The notes: generated from the sequence alone by a model not told the origin. A stretch of 64,000 nucleotides of DNA from an uncultured Flavobacteriaceae bacterium (GCA_905182295.1 CAJJAZ010000006.1:124001-188000); one strand, 5' to 3'; shown: positions 28,329 through 38,984, counted from the stretch's first letter. Program-made: numbers and translations.

Positions 28329-30710
28329 ATGAAATATACTTTATTATTGTTTATGGCGCTTGTATTGGCTACTGCCAATGCACAAGACTGCCACTTTGTC
28401 CTTCAAGGAAAGGTAATTGACCAACACGATGGAAAACCCTTAAAGGGGGCTATTATAGCTATTTACGGTCTCGAAAAAGAAGTATTTTCAAACGAAAATG
28501 GAGACTTTGTTATACAGGGATTGTGCGTAGGTTTTTATGAGATTGAAATCTCTCATATAGATTGTGGCACTCAATTTGTTCCCATTAAATTAGAGCGAAA
28601 TATAACCAAGACTTTCTACTTAGAGCATCATGTAGAAGCATTGAATGAGGTAGCGCTGATTAAGAAAGTCAATAATTTACTGGCACAGCAAACCATAGAT
28701 GCGACTGTTTTCGAAAACAAACTCAGTCAAAGTTTTGCAGAGGCACTCACTGAAATACAAGGTATTAATACCCTTAAGACAGGTAACTCCATAGCAAAAC
28801 CATTGCTTCAAGGAATGTACGGAAGTAGGGTGCTTACCAATAACCAAGGGGTTAGAATGCAGGATATGGAATGGGGTGCAGAACACGCGCCAAATATAGC
28901 TACTTCTAGTGTAGAAGGGGTATCACTTGCTGTTGGGGCAAAAGCGCTTAAATACGGTGGAGATGCTGTGGGTGGTGTGATTGTGCTAGATCCTAGAAAA
29001 CCTGTTTTTAAGAACAGACAAAAACACACTGCCATTTTTTCTGCTTATTCCAATGGTCTTGGTGTATTGAGCAGTCAAAAATTCGAGAAAGATTTTAAAA
29101 ATGGCCTTTTCTACGGAATTCAAGCCAGCTATAAAAAAGCAGGTAATAATCATAACGCCGCTGGTTACTTACAAAATACTGGATTAGAACAGACCAGTAT
29201 ATCTATTCCTTTTGGTTGGCATTTGGCCCACAAAGGAATAGATGCTTATATCTCTTATTTTAAAGCTAATAATGGTATCCTTAGGAATTCTCATATTGGC
29301 AACCTTCAAGATTTAATCAATCAAATTAATGGAGACACCGCTATTCCCATTGGGGATTTCACCTATAATATAGAAAACCCAAGACAGGATGTTTCTCATA
29401 TATTGACCAAAATTTCTGCCTATTACCATTTTGAAAATCTAGGTAGGTGGACCCTTCAATACGATTTTCAACAGAATAATAGAAAAGAGTTCGATGTAAG
29501 ACTTGGCGATAGAAATAAACTACCTGGAACAGATTTACAACTACAAACCCATGGTTTTCAATCTAATTTTAAATTAGACACCTCTTACGACAAAGTACTC
29601 GAACTCGGTGTAGAAACAGCCTATCAGACACATTTTCCAAATCCAGCGACTGGTGTAAAAAGACTTATACCAGATTACAATAGCTTAAATTTTGGGGCTT
29701 ATTTATACGGATTAAAAACCCTCTCTCCCTCATGGGAGATTGAAGGGAGTATAAGAACAGATAGGGTTCAAATTAAGGCAGATAAATTTTATAAAACCTC
29801 TAGATGGGAATCTTTAGGCTACAATACTGATTTTTTAGATTTTGTAGTTGCAGACTTTGAGACCCAAATTCTTACAGCGGCTAAATTGAACTTCAACACC
29901 CAATCTGCTGCGCTTAGTTTCCATTATAACCAACAAGGACACCGCGTTAGTACGCACCTTCAATATATAGAAAGAGCCCCTAATCCAGCGGAGTTATTTA
30001 GTGAAGGTCTACACCACTCTGCGGCAAGAATAGAACTGGGTTCTTTGAGAATGAGGAAAGAAAAAGCACATAAATTAGGGGTTCAATACAGCTATAGTTC
30101 TGATCAAAGAACTTTTTTACTGGCCCCTTATTTTAATCGCATAAACGATTTCATGGCACTTATTCCTTCTGGGCTAGAATTCACCATAAGGGGTGCGTTT
30201 CCAGTTTGGGAATACCAGCAAACCAATGCGAATTTCACTGGAGTAGATTTTAAATGGACAGAGCATTTTTCAAACGAACTAAAATTTACCAATGGGGCTT
30301 CTTTAGTGAAGGCTATTGACCTAAAAAACAATACACCCTTTCCAAACATCCCCCCTGTAAGTACCCAACACGAATTAGAATATTTGTTTAAGAATATCAA
30401 GGGACTTAGTGTTCAGTTAGCAGGGGAATACAATTTTAGGCAAAACGAAGTGCCTGAAGACTTAATGATTTTTAATCCATACACACAAAAAGAACAACTC
30501 CTAGAGATAAACAAAGCACCCAATGGCTATTTTTTGCTTTCTTCCCTAGTGGAGTACCAATTTCCCAAAAGCGGTACCACCCAATATAAATTGAGACTTA
30601 GCGGTGAAAACCTCACCAACCTTGCCTACCAGAATTACCTCAATAGGCTTCGCTATTTTTCCAATGAATTGGGAATAAACTTTCAATTACAATTGCAAAT
30701 CAATTATTAA
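28329..30710 (+). CDS. TonB-dependent outer membrane receptor with N-terminal carboxypeptidase-regulatory-like domain
   Basis: Signal peptide, GKVIDQHDGKPLKGAIIAIYG domain, plug domain, long beta-barrel with terminal aromatic region. Confidence 0.88.
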   Translation: MKYTLLLFMALVLATANAQDCHFVLQGKVIDQHDGKPLKGAIIAIYGLEKEVFSNENGDFVIQGLCVGFYEIEISHIDCGTQFVPIKLERNITKTFYLEHHVEALNEVALIKKVNNLLAQQTIDATVFENKLSQSFAEALTEIQGINTLKTGNSIAKPLLQGMYGSRVLTNNQGVRMQDMEWGAEHAPNIATSSVEGVSLAVGAKALKYGGDAVGGVIVLDPRKPVFKNRQKHTAIFSAYSNGLGVLSSQKFEKDFKNGLFYGIQASYKKAGNNHNAAGYLQNTGLEQTSISIPFGWHLAHKGIDAYISYFKANNGILRNSHIGNLQDLINQINGDTAIPIGDFTYNIENPRQDVSHILTKISAYYHFENLGRWTLQYDFQQNNRKEFDVRLGDRNKLPGTDLQLQTHGFQSNFKLDTSYDKVLELGVETAYQTHFPNPATGVKRLIPDYNSLNFGAYLYGLKTLSPSWEIEGSIRTDRVQIKADKFYKTSRWESLGYNTDFLDFVVADFETQILTAAKLNFNTQSAALSFHYNQQGHRVSTHLQYIERAPNPAELFSEGLHHSAARIELGSLRMRKEKAHKLGVQYSYSSDQRTFLLAPYFNRINDFMALIPSGLEFTIRGAFPVWEYQQTNANFTGVDFKWTEHFSNELKFTNGASLVKAIDLKNNTPFPNIPPVSTQHELEYLFKNIKGLSVQLAGEYNFRQNEVPEDLMIFNPYTQKEQLLEINKAPNGYFLLSSLVEYQFPKSGTTQYKLRLSGENLTNLAYQNYLNRLRYFSNELGINFQLQLQINY

Positions 30711-30729
30711 TTAAATTAAATCACATCTT

Positions 30730-31272
30730 ATGAAAAAGATTTTTACTACCCTATTTACCTTATCCTTATTTATGATATTTTTATCTTGTAGCGACAATGA
30801 CAGTCCAGAGCTCATCCAAGAAGAAGAAGTAATTACTTCCGTGATTGTGACACTTCAATCAGGAAGTAACACAGTTACTTTAAGCTCAGTAGACCTAGAT
30901 GGAGACGGGCCAAACGAACCTGTAATAACGGCTCAGGGCTCATTAAACTCAGACACTACTTATTCAGGTGCTGTTCGCTTTTTAAACGAATCTGTATCTC
31001 CAGTAGAAGATATTACAGAAGAAGTTGCAGAAGAAGCAGAAGAGCACCAAGTATTTTACTCATTTACTTCGCCTATCAGTTCAGTGGCTTCTTCGGATAC
31101 AGATTCAAGTGGAAACCCATTGGGACTCGTTTTCACTTTAACGACAGGAGATTCAGGAAATGCAACGTTTGGACTTACACTCAGACATAAGCCTAAAAAA
31201 CCAAACACAGGAATTTTAGATGCTGGTGGAGAAACAGATGTAGCCGTAAATTTTAGTGTTTCTGTTCAGTAA
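30730..31272 (+). CDS. Surface lipoprotein of unknown function, associated with the TonB receptor
   Basis: Lipobox (MIFLSCS), EEVITSVIVTLQ, DLDGDGPNEPVIT, EEAEEHQVFY, LRHKPKKP, GGETDVAVNFSV. Confidence 0.7.
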   Translation: MKKIFTTLFTLSLFMIFLSCSDNDSPELIQEEEVITSVIVTLQSGSNTVTLSSVDLDGDGPNEPVITAQGSLNSDTTYSGAVRFLNESVSPVEDITEEVAEEAEEHQVFYSFTSPISSVASSDTDSSGNPLGLVFTLTTGDSGNATFGLTLRHKPKKPNTGILDAGGETDVAVNFSVSVQ

Positions 31273-31273
31273 A

Positions 31274-32140
31274 CTACTTTTTAAAACCACTTAGGTTTTG
31301 ACTTAAAAAGTCTTTTGGGAAATTTTCATCCCCATCAAACCCGAGGGTTAGGTGGGGATTTTTTTTAGGCACATAAGAAGTATTGAATAGGTAGTCCCAA
31401 ATACTTAAACTAATCCCAAAATTTACGCCAAAACGACCTTTAGGAAGTGATTTTGCATGGTGGTAAAGGTGCATTACTGGATTGTTAAGCACATATTTTA
31501 AAGGGCCCCAATCCAGCGCCAAATTAGCATGGTTTAAATGGCCAATAGTAATTGCAGCAAAGTGGATAATAAAAGCCTGACTGGGCTCAAACCCTCCTAA
31601 AAGCATAATAGCAATGGTTTTAAAAGGCTTGTATAATATATTTTCCATCCAGTGGTACCTCAAATGGGCTGCAAAGCCCATTTCCTTCACCGAATGATGC
31701 ACTTTGTGGAACTGCCATAGAAAAGGTGTTTTATGCAATAAAACATGGGTAAACCATTGAACAAAATCTAACAACACAAAGAAAATAAGCAATCCAAACC
31801 AATTTGGCAATGCTTGTATGTCTATAATGGATATAGCGTCCATACTTATTCCAACGTTTGAAAAAGCATTTGAAATTAAAGCATAAACACCACTGATAAC
31901 AACGGTGAATAGGAAGAAATTAAAGTACATATAGAATGCGTCTAACCAAAAGTCTTTTCTGAAAAAAGATTGGTTTTTTCTCCAAGGGAACAACATCTCA
32001 AGGCCCCAAATCACAAATGAAATGAGGGTTAAACCCCAAAAGTAATTTTGGTGCCATGGTACGTCGAATAACACAGACCTATAAAACCAATGAAGGCTCC
32101 CTGTCAAAGACTTTAAAACAATTTCAATTGCAGTGGTCAT
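31274..32140 (-). CDS. Sterol desaturase / fatty acid hydroxylase superfamily membrane protein
   Basis: His boxes HVLLHKTPFLWQFHKVHHS, HLNHANL, HLYHHAK. Confidence 0.9.
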   Translation of the reverse strand: MTTAIEIVLKSLTGSLHWFYRSVLFDVPWHQNYFWGLTLISFVIWGLEMLFPWRKNQSFFRKDFWLDAFYMYFNFFLFTVVISGVYALISNAFSNVGISMDAISIIDIQALPNWFGLLIFFVLLDFVQWFTHVLLHKTPFLWQFHKVHHSVKEMGFAAHLRYHWMENILYKPFKTIAIMLLGGFEPSQAFIIHFAAITIGHLNHANLALDWGPLKYVLNNPVMHLYHHAKSLPKGRFGVNFGISLSIWDYLFNTSYVPKKNPHLTLGFDGDENFPKDFLSQNLSGFKK

Positions 32141-32259
32141 AATACAAAATTATTAATTTTAGCGTAACACAACAAATCGAAACCCAGACATTAAAACTTT
32201 GGAGCTTCTGTAGGCATTGCAAAAGATTCCATTCAAAATGATTACAAACACTTTTTAAT

Positions 32260-32856
32260 CTAAGATAAGCTGCTGCTAATAAGCTTCATAAATTCATTTC
32301 TAGTGGCAGTTTTTTCAAACAAACCTCTAAATCCTGATGTTGTCGTTACAGAATTCTGTTTTTGAACGCCACGCATCATCATACACATGTGTGAGGCCTC
32401 AATAACTACAGCTACTCCTTTTGGAGAAAGCGTTGAATTAATACACTCTAAAATATCATGTGTAAGTCTTTCTTGTACTTGGAGACGTCTGGCAAAAACA
32501 TCTACTATTCTTGGAATCTTACTTAACCCAACAATATGTCCATTTGGAATATATGCAATATGAGCTTTGCCAAAAAAAGGAAGCATATGATGTTCACACA
32601 TAGAATACAATTCAATGTCTTTGATAATCACCATGTCGTCATAATCTTCTTTAAACATAGCACCTCTAAGAATCGCTTGAGGGTCTTGATCATAACCTTG
32701 TGTCAAAAACTGGATTGCTTTAGCAGCTCTTTCTGGTGTTTTAAGTAGTCCCTCCCTTGAAGGGTCCTCGCCTATTGCATTTAATATGTGGTCGTAATTT
32801 TTTTTAACGCTTTCAGTAATGGGGGCATCATATGAATCTAAATGGGTATAAGACAT
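32260..32856 (-). CDS. folE: GTP cyclohydrolase I
   Basis: [54 protein letters not shown]. Confidence 0.97.
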   Translation of the reverse strand: MSYTHLDSYDAPITESVKKNYDHILNAIGEDPSREGLLKTPERAAKAIQFLTQGYDQDPQAILRGAMFKEDYDDMVIIKDIELYSMCEHHMLPFFGKAHIAYIPNGHIVGLSKIPRIVDVFARRLQVQERLTHDILECINSTLSPKGVAVVIEASHMCMMMRGVQKQNSVTTTSGFRGLFEKTATRNEFMKLISSSLS

Positions 32857-32997
32857 TTCTTTTGTTTAATATTTTGATAATAACTATAAACAAATTTACG
32901 ATAAAATAATCATCCTAATACTATAAATACGCCAAGAATAAACTTGAAACAAACCGAATCATTATATTTACGATCTAATTAAATAATTATCGAATAA

Positions 32998-33654
32998 ATG
33001 ATCAAAGCGAATAATATTCGAAAATCATATGGAGACCTAGAAGTATTAAAAGGGGTGAACATTCAAATTAAAGAAGGTGAAATAGTTGCTATTGTAGGAG
33101 CCTCTGGCGCCGGAAAAACGACCCTACTACAAATATTAGGCACCCTAGAGCAACCTACTAATAGAGAAGCCTTACTTGAAATAAATCATAAAAGTGTCCC
33201 CCTCTTAAATCCAAAAGAACTCGCTGCCTTTAGAAATAAAAATATAGGTTTTATTTTTCAATTTCATCAATTACTTCCTGAATTTACTGCCATTGAAAAT
33301 GTTTGTATTCCTGCATTTATCCATGGTAGCTCTAAAGAGCAAGCAACAAAAGACGCTACTGAATTACTTCATTTTCTGGGCCTTTCAGATAGAATACACC
33401 ACAAACCTGAGGCGCTTTCTGGAGGAGAACAACAAAGGGTTGCTGTAGCAAGAGCGCTAATAAACAAACCTGTCGTTATATTTGCAGATGAACCCAGCGG
33501 TAATCTCGATTCAGAAAGTGCACAAATACTGCATCAGCTTTTTTTTACGCTAAGAGACACCTATAACCAAACATTTGTACTCGTGACGCACAATGAGTCA
33601 TTGGCAAAAATGGCAGACAGAACTATTACCATGACGGACGGACGTATGAATTAA
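32998..33654 (+). CDS. ABC transporter ATP-binding protein (LolD-like)
   Basis: Walker [10 protein letters not shown], signature [15 protein letters not shown], Walker B VIFADEP; length and sequence typical of LolD/MacB-type ATPases. Confidence 0.9.
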   Translation: MIKANNIRKSYGDLEVLKGVNIQIKEGEIVAIVGASGAGKTTLLQILGTLEQPTNREALLEINHKSVPLLNPKELAAFRNKNIGFIFQFHQLLPEFTAIENVCIPAFIHGSSKEQATKDATELLHFLGLSDRIHHKPEALSGGEQQRVAVARALINKPVVIFADEPSGNLDSESAQILHQLFFTLRDTYNQTFVLVTHNESLAKMADRTITMTDGRMN

Positions 33655-33666
33655 GTAAAAAAAATA

Positions 33667-34428
33667 ATGAATAAAGAGACCGTCAGTTCATTTCTAGAGG
33701 AGAAAGTACTCCAATACCAACAACCCCAGTTCATTATTAGTGATCCCATTCAAATCCCTTATCTTTTTAGTAAAAAGGAAGATATAGAAATTAGTGCTTT
33801 TATAGCTGCTACTTTGTCTTGGGGCAATAGAAAAAGTATTTTAAAAAGCGCCAATGCATTTATGGAGTTTATGGACCACGCACCTCATGAATTTATTATT
33901 AATGCTACTGAAAATGATTACAAATCACTTTCTAATTTTAAGCACCGGACTTTTAATGGAGAAGACGCTAGGTTGTTTTGCCAATCTCTAAAAAATATCT
34001 ATCTCAACCATGGAGGCTTAGAAAATGTCTTTTTTACCGACCCAGATTGTTCTTTACAAGAAAACATCAGTTTGTTCAAAACGATTTTTTTCAACATTCC
34101 TCATCCCCAAAGAACGACAAAACATGTGTCTGACCCCTTAAAAGGTTCTGCAGCCAAAAGAATTAACATGTACCTCAGATGGATGGTCAGAGATCATAGC
34201 CAAAAGGTAGATTTTGGGATATGGAGCAAGATTAAGCCCAGCCAACTTTCCTGCCCCTTAGATGTTCACAGTGGTAGGGTTGCAAGAAAATTAGGACTAT
34301 TAAATAGAAAACAAAATGACGGAAAAGCGGTTACTGAATTAGACAATTCCTTAAGACTACTAGATCCAACAGACCCAGTTAAATACGATTTTGCTCTTTT
34401 TGGACTGGGTGTTTTTGAAGGGTTTTAA
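33667..34428 (+). CDS. TIGR02757-family protein
   Basis: AATLSWGNRKSI, RWMVR, PLDVHSGRVARKLGLL, LDxxDPVKYDFALFGLG. Confidence 0.85.
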   Translation: MNKETVSSFLEEKVLQYQQPQFIISDPIQIPYLFSKKEDIEISAFIAATLSWGNRKSILKSANAFMEFMDHAPHEFIINATENDYKSLSNFKHRTFNGEDARLFCQSLKNIYLNHGGLENVFFTDPDCSLQENISLFKTIFFNIPHPQRTTKHVSDPLKGSAAKRINMYLRWMVRDHSQKVDFGIWSKIKPSQLSCPLDVHSGRVARKLGLLNRKQNDGKAVTELDNSLRLLDPTDPVKYDFALFGLGVFEGF

Positions 34429-34489
34429 TTCCCTTAGTTTCAATTTATTTTTATTAAATTAGGTGACATAAAAAACCAATTCATCATCT

Positions 34490-35980
34490 ATGAGATTTAA
34501 AATCATTTTTTTTGCCATCCTTTTTTCTTCAGGATCAATCTGCTGGAGTCAAAGCAGAACACTTCCTTCAGATACCAGTGTAACCACCAAACACAAACTC
34601 ACTACACAAAGTGACTCTTTCAATTATACAGCCAGTACAGGAACACAACCTGTTTGGGATGAGAATGGAGATCCTATAGCTAGTCTACACTATACTTATT
34701 ACACCAAAGACAATGTGGGTAATAAGTCTCAGAGACCCTTAGTTATTTCTTTTAATGGAGGTCCAGGTTCAGGTTCCGTTTGGATGCATTTAGCCTATAC
34801 AGGTCCAAGGGTATTAAATATAGATACTGAAGGGTATCCAGTGCAACCATATGGAATATCTAACAATCCCTACTCTATTTTAGATGTAGCAGATATTGTA
34901 TATGTAAATCCTGTAAATACAGGGTATTCAAGAACGATTCCAGCCTCTGGAAAAGAGATAGACCGGAGCAAATTTTTTGGTGTAAATGCAGATATTGCCT
35001 ATTTAGCAGAGTGGCTTAATACCTTTGTGACCAGAAACAACCGATGGTCGTCTCCTAAATATCTTATAGGAGAAAGCTATGGCACCACAAGGGTTTCAGG
35101 ATTGGCCTTAGCCTTGCAAAACAATCAATGGATGTATTTAAACGGTGTTATTCTTGTTTCACCTACTGAATTAGGAATCAATAGAGAAGGCCCTGTAGAG
35201 GTAGCCAATAGGCTCCCTTATTTTGCCGCTGCAGCTTGGTACCAGAAAAAACTTCCAAGTACATTGCAAAATAAACCTTTGACAGAAGTATTAGAAGAAG
35301 TTGAAGCTTACACCATCAATACCGTTTTACCAGCAATGGTGATGGGAGGTTTCTTAGCTACTGATAAAAAAGAGGCCTTAGCTGAAAAAATGGGGTATTA
35401 TTCAGGAATTAAGCCCAGTGTTTATTTAGATCATAATTTAGAAATACCCTATCCTTACTTTTGGAAAGAATTATTAAGAGAAGACGGATATACCGTTGGA
35501 AGACTGGATTCAAGGTATTTAGGAATAGACAGAAAAAGAGCAGGAGAAAGCCCAGATTACAATTCCGAACTAACTTCATGGTTGCACTCTTTTACACCTG
35601 CAATCAATTATTACCTTCAAGAAGAGCTTAATTTCAAAACAGATATTAAATACAATATGTTCGGTCCTGTGCGTCCTTGGGATAGAAGTGGAGACAATAC
35701 TGGAGAAAACCTGAGACAAGCCATGGCACAAAACCCTTATTTACATGTAATGACACAGTCCGGTTATTTTGACGGAGCTACGACCTATTTTAATGCAAAA
35801 TATAATATGTGGCAGTTAGACCCCTCTGGTAGAATGAAAAACAGATTGAGTTTTAAAGGATATGAAAGCGGTCATATGATGTACTTAAGAAGGGAAGATC
35901 TCAAGAATGCCAATGAGGACATCCGTCAGTTTATTAAAAATAGTCTTCCAGGGAATAAACCCGCTAAATACACGAACTAA
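34490..35980 (+). CDS. S10-family serine carboxypeptidase-like peptidase
   Basis: SFNGGPGSGSVWMH, LIGESYGTTRVSG (nucleophile Ser), QSGYFDGAT, GYESGHMMY. Confidence 0.88.
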   Translation: MRFKIIFFAILFSSGSICWSQSRTLPSDTSVTTKHKLTTQSDSFNYTASTGTQPVWDENGDPIASLHYTYYTKDNVGNKSQRPLVISFNGGPGSGSVWMHLAYTGPRVLNIDTEGYPVQPYGISNNPYSILDVADIVYVNPVNTGYSRTIPASGKEIDRSKFFGVNADIAYLAEWLNTFVTRNNRWSSPKYLIGESYGTTRVSGLALALQNNQWMYLNGVILVSPTELGINREGPVEVANRLPYFAAAAWYQKKLPSTLQNKPLTEVLEEVEAYTINTVLPAMVMGGFLATDKKEALAEKMGYYSGIKPSVYLDHNLEIPYPYFWKELLREDGYTVGRLDSRYLGIDRKRAGESPDYNSELTSWLHSFTPAINYYLQEELNFKTDIKYNMFGPVRPWDRSGDNTGENLRQAMAQNPYLHVMTQSGYFDGATTYFNAKYNMWQLDPSGRMKNRLSFKGYESGHMMYLRREDLKNANEDIRQFIKNSLPGNKPAKYTN

Positions 35981-36649
35981 ATGAAATCATATTTAAGCCT
36001 TTTAGCCATTGTAATTTTTACCAATATGAATGCACAAGACTGGGCAAATGTAGCTCGTTTTAAAGCAGAAAATGAACGTGTCATAGAAAACAAAGCCCCT
36101 GTAAAACTGGTATTCATGGGGAACTCTATTACGGAGGGATGGAAGTCATTTGATCCAAATTTCTTCAATTCAACTGACTATGTGAACAGAGGTATTGGTG
36201 GCCAAACCACCCCTCAAATGCTCGTCCGTTTTAAACAAGATGTGTTAGATCTCAAACCTAAAGGAGTTGTTATTTTAGCTGGCACAAATGATATTGCTGA
36301 AAATACGGGCCCTATGAGTATTCAAGAAATCTACAATCAAATAGAAAGTATGGCGGGATTGGCCGCTTTAAATAAGATTGAAGTTTTTTTGTGTAGCCTA
36401 CTGCCAGTATTTGATTATCCATGGAAGACAGGATTAAAACCAGTGCCAAAAATTCTAGCCCTAAATGAAATGCTAATGGCCTTAGCTGTAGAGAAAGACT
36501 ACCAATACGTAGATTATTTTTCTGAAATGTCCGATAAAAAAAACGGCTTAAAAGCATCATTGGGTGCTGATGGTGTTCACCCAAACGAAAAGGGCTATGA
36601 AATCATGAAAAAGGTTTTAGTACAAGCACTTGGTCCTTCTTTTAAATAA
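35981..36649 (+). CDS. SGNH/GDSL hydrolase
   Basis: FMGNSITEGW, GGQTTPQ, LAGTNDI, DGVHPNEKGY blocks I-V. Confidence 0.92.
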   Translation: MKSYLSLLAIVIFTNMNAQDWANVARFKAENERVIENKAPVKLVFMGNSITEGWKSFDPNFFNSTDYVNRGIGGQTTPQMLVRFKQDVLDLKPKGVVILAGTNDIAENTGPMSIQEIYNQIESMAGLAALNKIEVFLCSLLPVFDYPWKTGLKPVPKILALNEMLMALAVEKDYQYVDYFSEMSDKKNGLKASLGADGVHPNEKGYEIMKKVLVQALGPSFK

Positions 36650-36743
36650 AGGAAACGTGATATTTATTAAATTAGGATCGACTATTGTAAATGGTTTGTT
36701 ATTTTTGCATGGTTTTTAAAGGCCTATATCTAAATCTACTCAA

Positions 36744-38000
36744 ATGAATATATTAATTAAGAACGCCACTATAGTAGAAGAATCTAACCCAAGTATTCAT
36801 TTAAAAAGAGTAGATATTGCCATAAAAGATGGCGTTATAATAAAAATAGGTCCGAAAATTAAAGATTTTAAAGCAAACCAAACTGTAGCAATAAATAACC
36901 TACATGTCTCTGCTGGATGGTTAGATACAGGTATTAGTGTTGGAGAACCTGGATATGAGTCTAGAGAAACTTTTCAAAATGGAGTTTTAACAGCTGCCAA
37001 AAGTGGTTTTAGCACTGTTTTTTTAAACACCAATACTGATCCGGTACCCGACCAACAAAACGCTATAGGATATATTCGAAATGCAGCATCAAATGCCCCC
37101 ATAAACGTTTACCCATTAGGAACGCTAACCAAAAGTGCTAAGGGTGAAGACCTGGCAGAGTTATACGACATGCAACGACAAGGCGCGGTTGGTTTTTATG
37201 ATTACAATGCTCCTATTGACAATCCCAACTTACTGAAAATTGCTTTGCAGTACACCCAATCTTTCGATGGCTTGGTATTTAGCTTCCCAAAAACCTCCAA
37301 AATTTCCAACAGCGGTTTAGCGCATGAAGGTGTTGTGGCAACGCAAATGGGATTAAAAACTGATCCGAGTCTATCTGAACACCTTCAAATTCAAAGAGAT
37401 ATTCATCTTTTAAGATATAGTGGAGGAAAACTCCATATTCCTACTATCTCTTCAAAAGAGAGTGTTTTATTAATAAAAGCTGCAAAAAAAGAAGGTTTAG
37501 ATATTAGTTGTAGTGTTTCTTTGCACCATATATATGCCAATGAAAATGCATTAAATGATTTTAACACAAATGCTAAGGTAGCGCCTCCACTAAGATCTAA
37601 AGAGGACCAAAAAGCCCTACAGAAAGCTCTTCTAGAGGGCTCTATAGATTTTATGACTACAGACCATAATCCTTTAGATATAGAACTAAAAAACCTTGCT
37701 TTTGATCATGCACATTATGGTTCTTTAGGCTTAGAAGCTGCATTTGGCGTACTTAATTCATTGTATACTACTGCTCAAGCCATAGAAATTCTTCAGAGGG
37801 GCTATAACCGCTTCAAGTTGGAAAAGCCCACTATTTCAGTGGGTAATAAAGCAGTGCTTTCACTATTTGACCCTAGTATGGAATACACACAAACACTAGA
37901 AGACTTGTATGCCACCTCTAAAAACTCTCTCTATTTAGGAGGAATGTTGAAAGGAAAGGCTCTAGGAACGATAGTAAATGAAAATATTACGACTATATAA
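36744..38000 (+). CDS. Dihydroorotase-like protein (PyrC family), HxH motif absent
   Basis: Amidohydrolase fold signatures (LHVSAGWLDTGISVGEPGYESRET, NTDPVPD, SLHHIY, TTDHNPLDIE). Confidence 0.82.
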   Translation: MNILIKNATIVEESNPSIHLKRVDIAIKDGVIIKIGPKIKDFKANQTVAINNLHVSAGWLDTGISVGEPGYESRETFQNGVLTAAKSGFSTVFLNTNTDPVPDQQNAIGYIRNAASNAPINVYPLGTLTKSAKGEDLAELYDMQRQGAVGFYDYNAPIDNPNLLKIALQYTQSFDGLVFSFPKTSKISNSGLAHEGVVATQMGLKTDPSLSEHLQIQRDIHLLRYSGGKLHIPTISSKESVLLIKAAKKEGLDISCSVSLHHIYANENALNDFNTNAKVAPPLRSKEDQKALQKALLEGSIDFMTTDHNPLDIELKNLAFDHAHYGSLGLEAAFGVLNSLYTTAQAIEILQRGYNRFKLEKPTISVGNKAVLSLFDPSMEYTQTLEDLYATSKNSLYLGGMLKGKALGTIVNENITTI

Positions 38001-38002
38001 TC

Positions 38003-38332
38003 ATGGGAATGCAAAAAGAAATTAAAGGTAAAAAACCAGCTATTCTTGCTTACTTCACTATAATAGGGGCTGTTATAGCAATTAGTATGCACAACAATAA
38101 ACCAGAGGTTTTTTCTAGGTTTCATGTTAGACAAGCCTTTGGAGTGCATTTGTTATTTCATGCATTCGCCTTGTTTATTAGCCAGTGGTTTAATGAATTT
38201 GCCTTTTTAGGATTATACGCCATGTATTTATTACTATGGGGTTTTGGTTTTTATTCCGCACTTCAAAACACTAAAAATTCATTGCCCGTCATTGGAACTT
38301 ATTTTCAACAGTGGTTTACGTTTATCAGATAA
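38003..38332 (+). CDS. Small integral membrane protein (DUF4870/Tic20-like)
   Basis: HNNKPEVFSRFHVRQAFGVHLLF with multiple TM segments. Confidence 0.65.
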   Translation: MGMQKEIKGKKPAILAYFTIIGAVIAISMHNNKPEVFSRFHVRQAFGVHLLFHAFALFISQWFNEFAFLGLYAMYLLLWGFGFYSALQNTKNSLPVIGTYFQQWFTFIR

Positions 38333-38333
38333 T

Positions 38334-38984
38334 ATGTACAAGCCCTTATATTGTATCGAAAGACCTGCCAAATCTTCAAAAATAAAAGCCATTCCTCTCT
38401 TTTTAATCCATGGATATGGCAGCGATGAAAATGATTTATTTTCTTTCGCTGAGGGAATACCCGAACAATATCACATAATCTCTGTCAGAGCCCCCTACCC
38501 TATGGAACCCTATGGAAATGCTTGGTATGCAATAAATTTTGACGCAGAAAAGGGAAAATGGTCAGACCTTGAAGAAGCTAAAATATCTAGAGATTTACTC
38601 CACCATTTTATTCAAGAGAAATGTGCAGAAAACCAATTAGATATTAATAAGATTTGCGTGTTGGGCTTTAGTCAAGGAAGTGTTTTGAGTTATGCATTGG
38701 CCTTCCAATATCCTGAATTTTATCATAAATTTATATGCTTGAGTGGTTATATCAATGAGGAATTAGCAGAGATAAAAGCTGACATTGAAGGGTACAGAAA
38801 CATTCATGTATTCGCTTCTCATGGAACCCAAGACCAAGTAATTCCATTTGATTGGGCAGAAAAAATACCCTCACAACTCAATGCTTTAGGAATAGACCAT
38901 GCGTTTAAATCATACCCTATTGGACATGGAGTATCTCCTCAAAATTTCGCAGACTTATTAGAATGGCTGAAAATAAACAACTAA
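38334..38984 (+). CDS. Alpha/beta hydrolase (phospholipase/carboxylesterase family)
   Basis: LIHGYGSDENDLF, GFSQGSVLSYA, HGTQDQVIPF, GHGVSPQ; ATG at 38334 preferred over 38244. Confidence 0.88.
   Translation: MYKPLYCIERPAKSSKIKAIPLFLIHGYGSDENDLFSFAEGIPEQYHIISVRAPYPMEPYGNAWYAINFDAEKGKWSDLEEAKISRDLLHHFIQEKCAENQLDINKICVLGFSQGSVLSYALAFQYPEFYHKFICLSGYINEELAEIKADIEGYRNIHVFASHGTQDQVIPFDWAEKIPSQLNALGIDHAFKSYPIGHGVSPQNFADLLEWLKINN

Noticed and set aside
28677-30400. Minus-strand ORFs inside the TonB receptor (28677-28886, 28808-29035, 30128-30400)
   Set aside because: Antisense to a full-length, clearly coding receptor.
31283-31299. Short hairpin AAAACC-ACTTA-GGTTTT between convergent genes as a terminator
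   Set aside because: Only a 6-bp stem, AT-rich, inside the 3' end of the sterol-desaturase-like CDS and without a proper T-run.
38244-38333. N-terminal extension of the alpha/beta hydrolase overlapping the upstream membrane protein
   Set aside because: The extension MVFIPHFKTLKIHCPSL is an alternate-frame reading of the upstream gene; ATG at 38334 gives the normal N-terminus.
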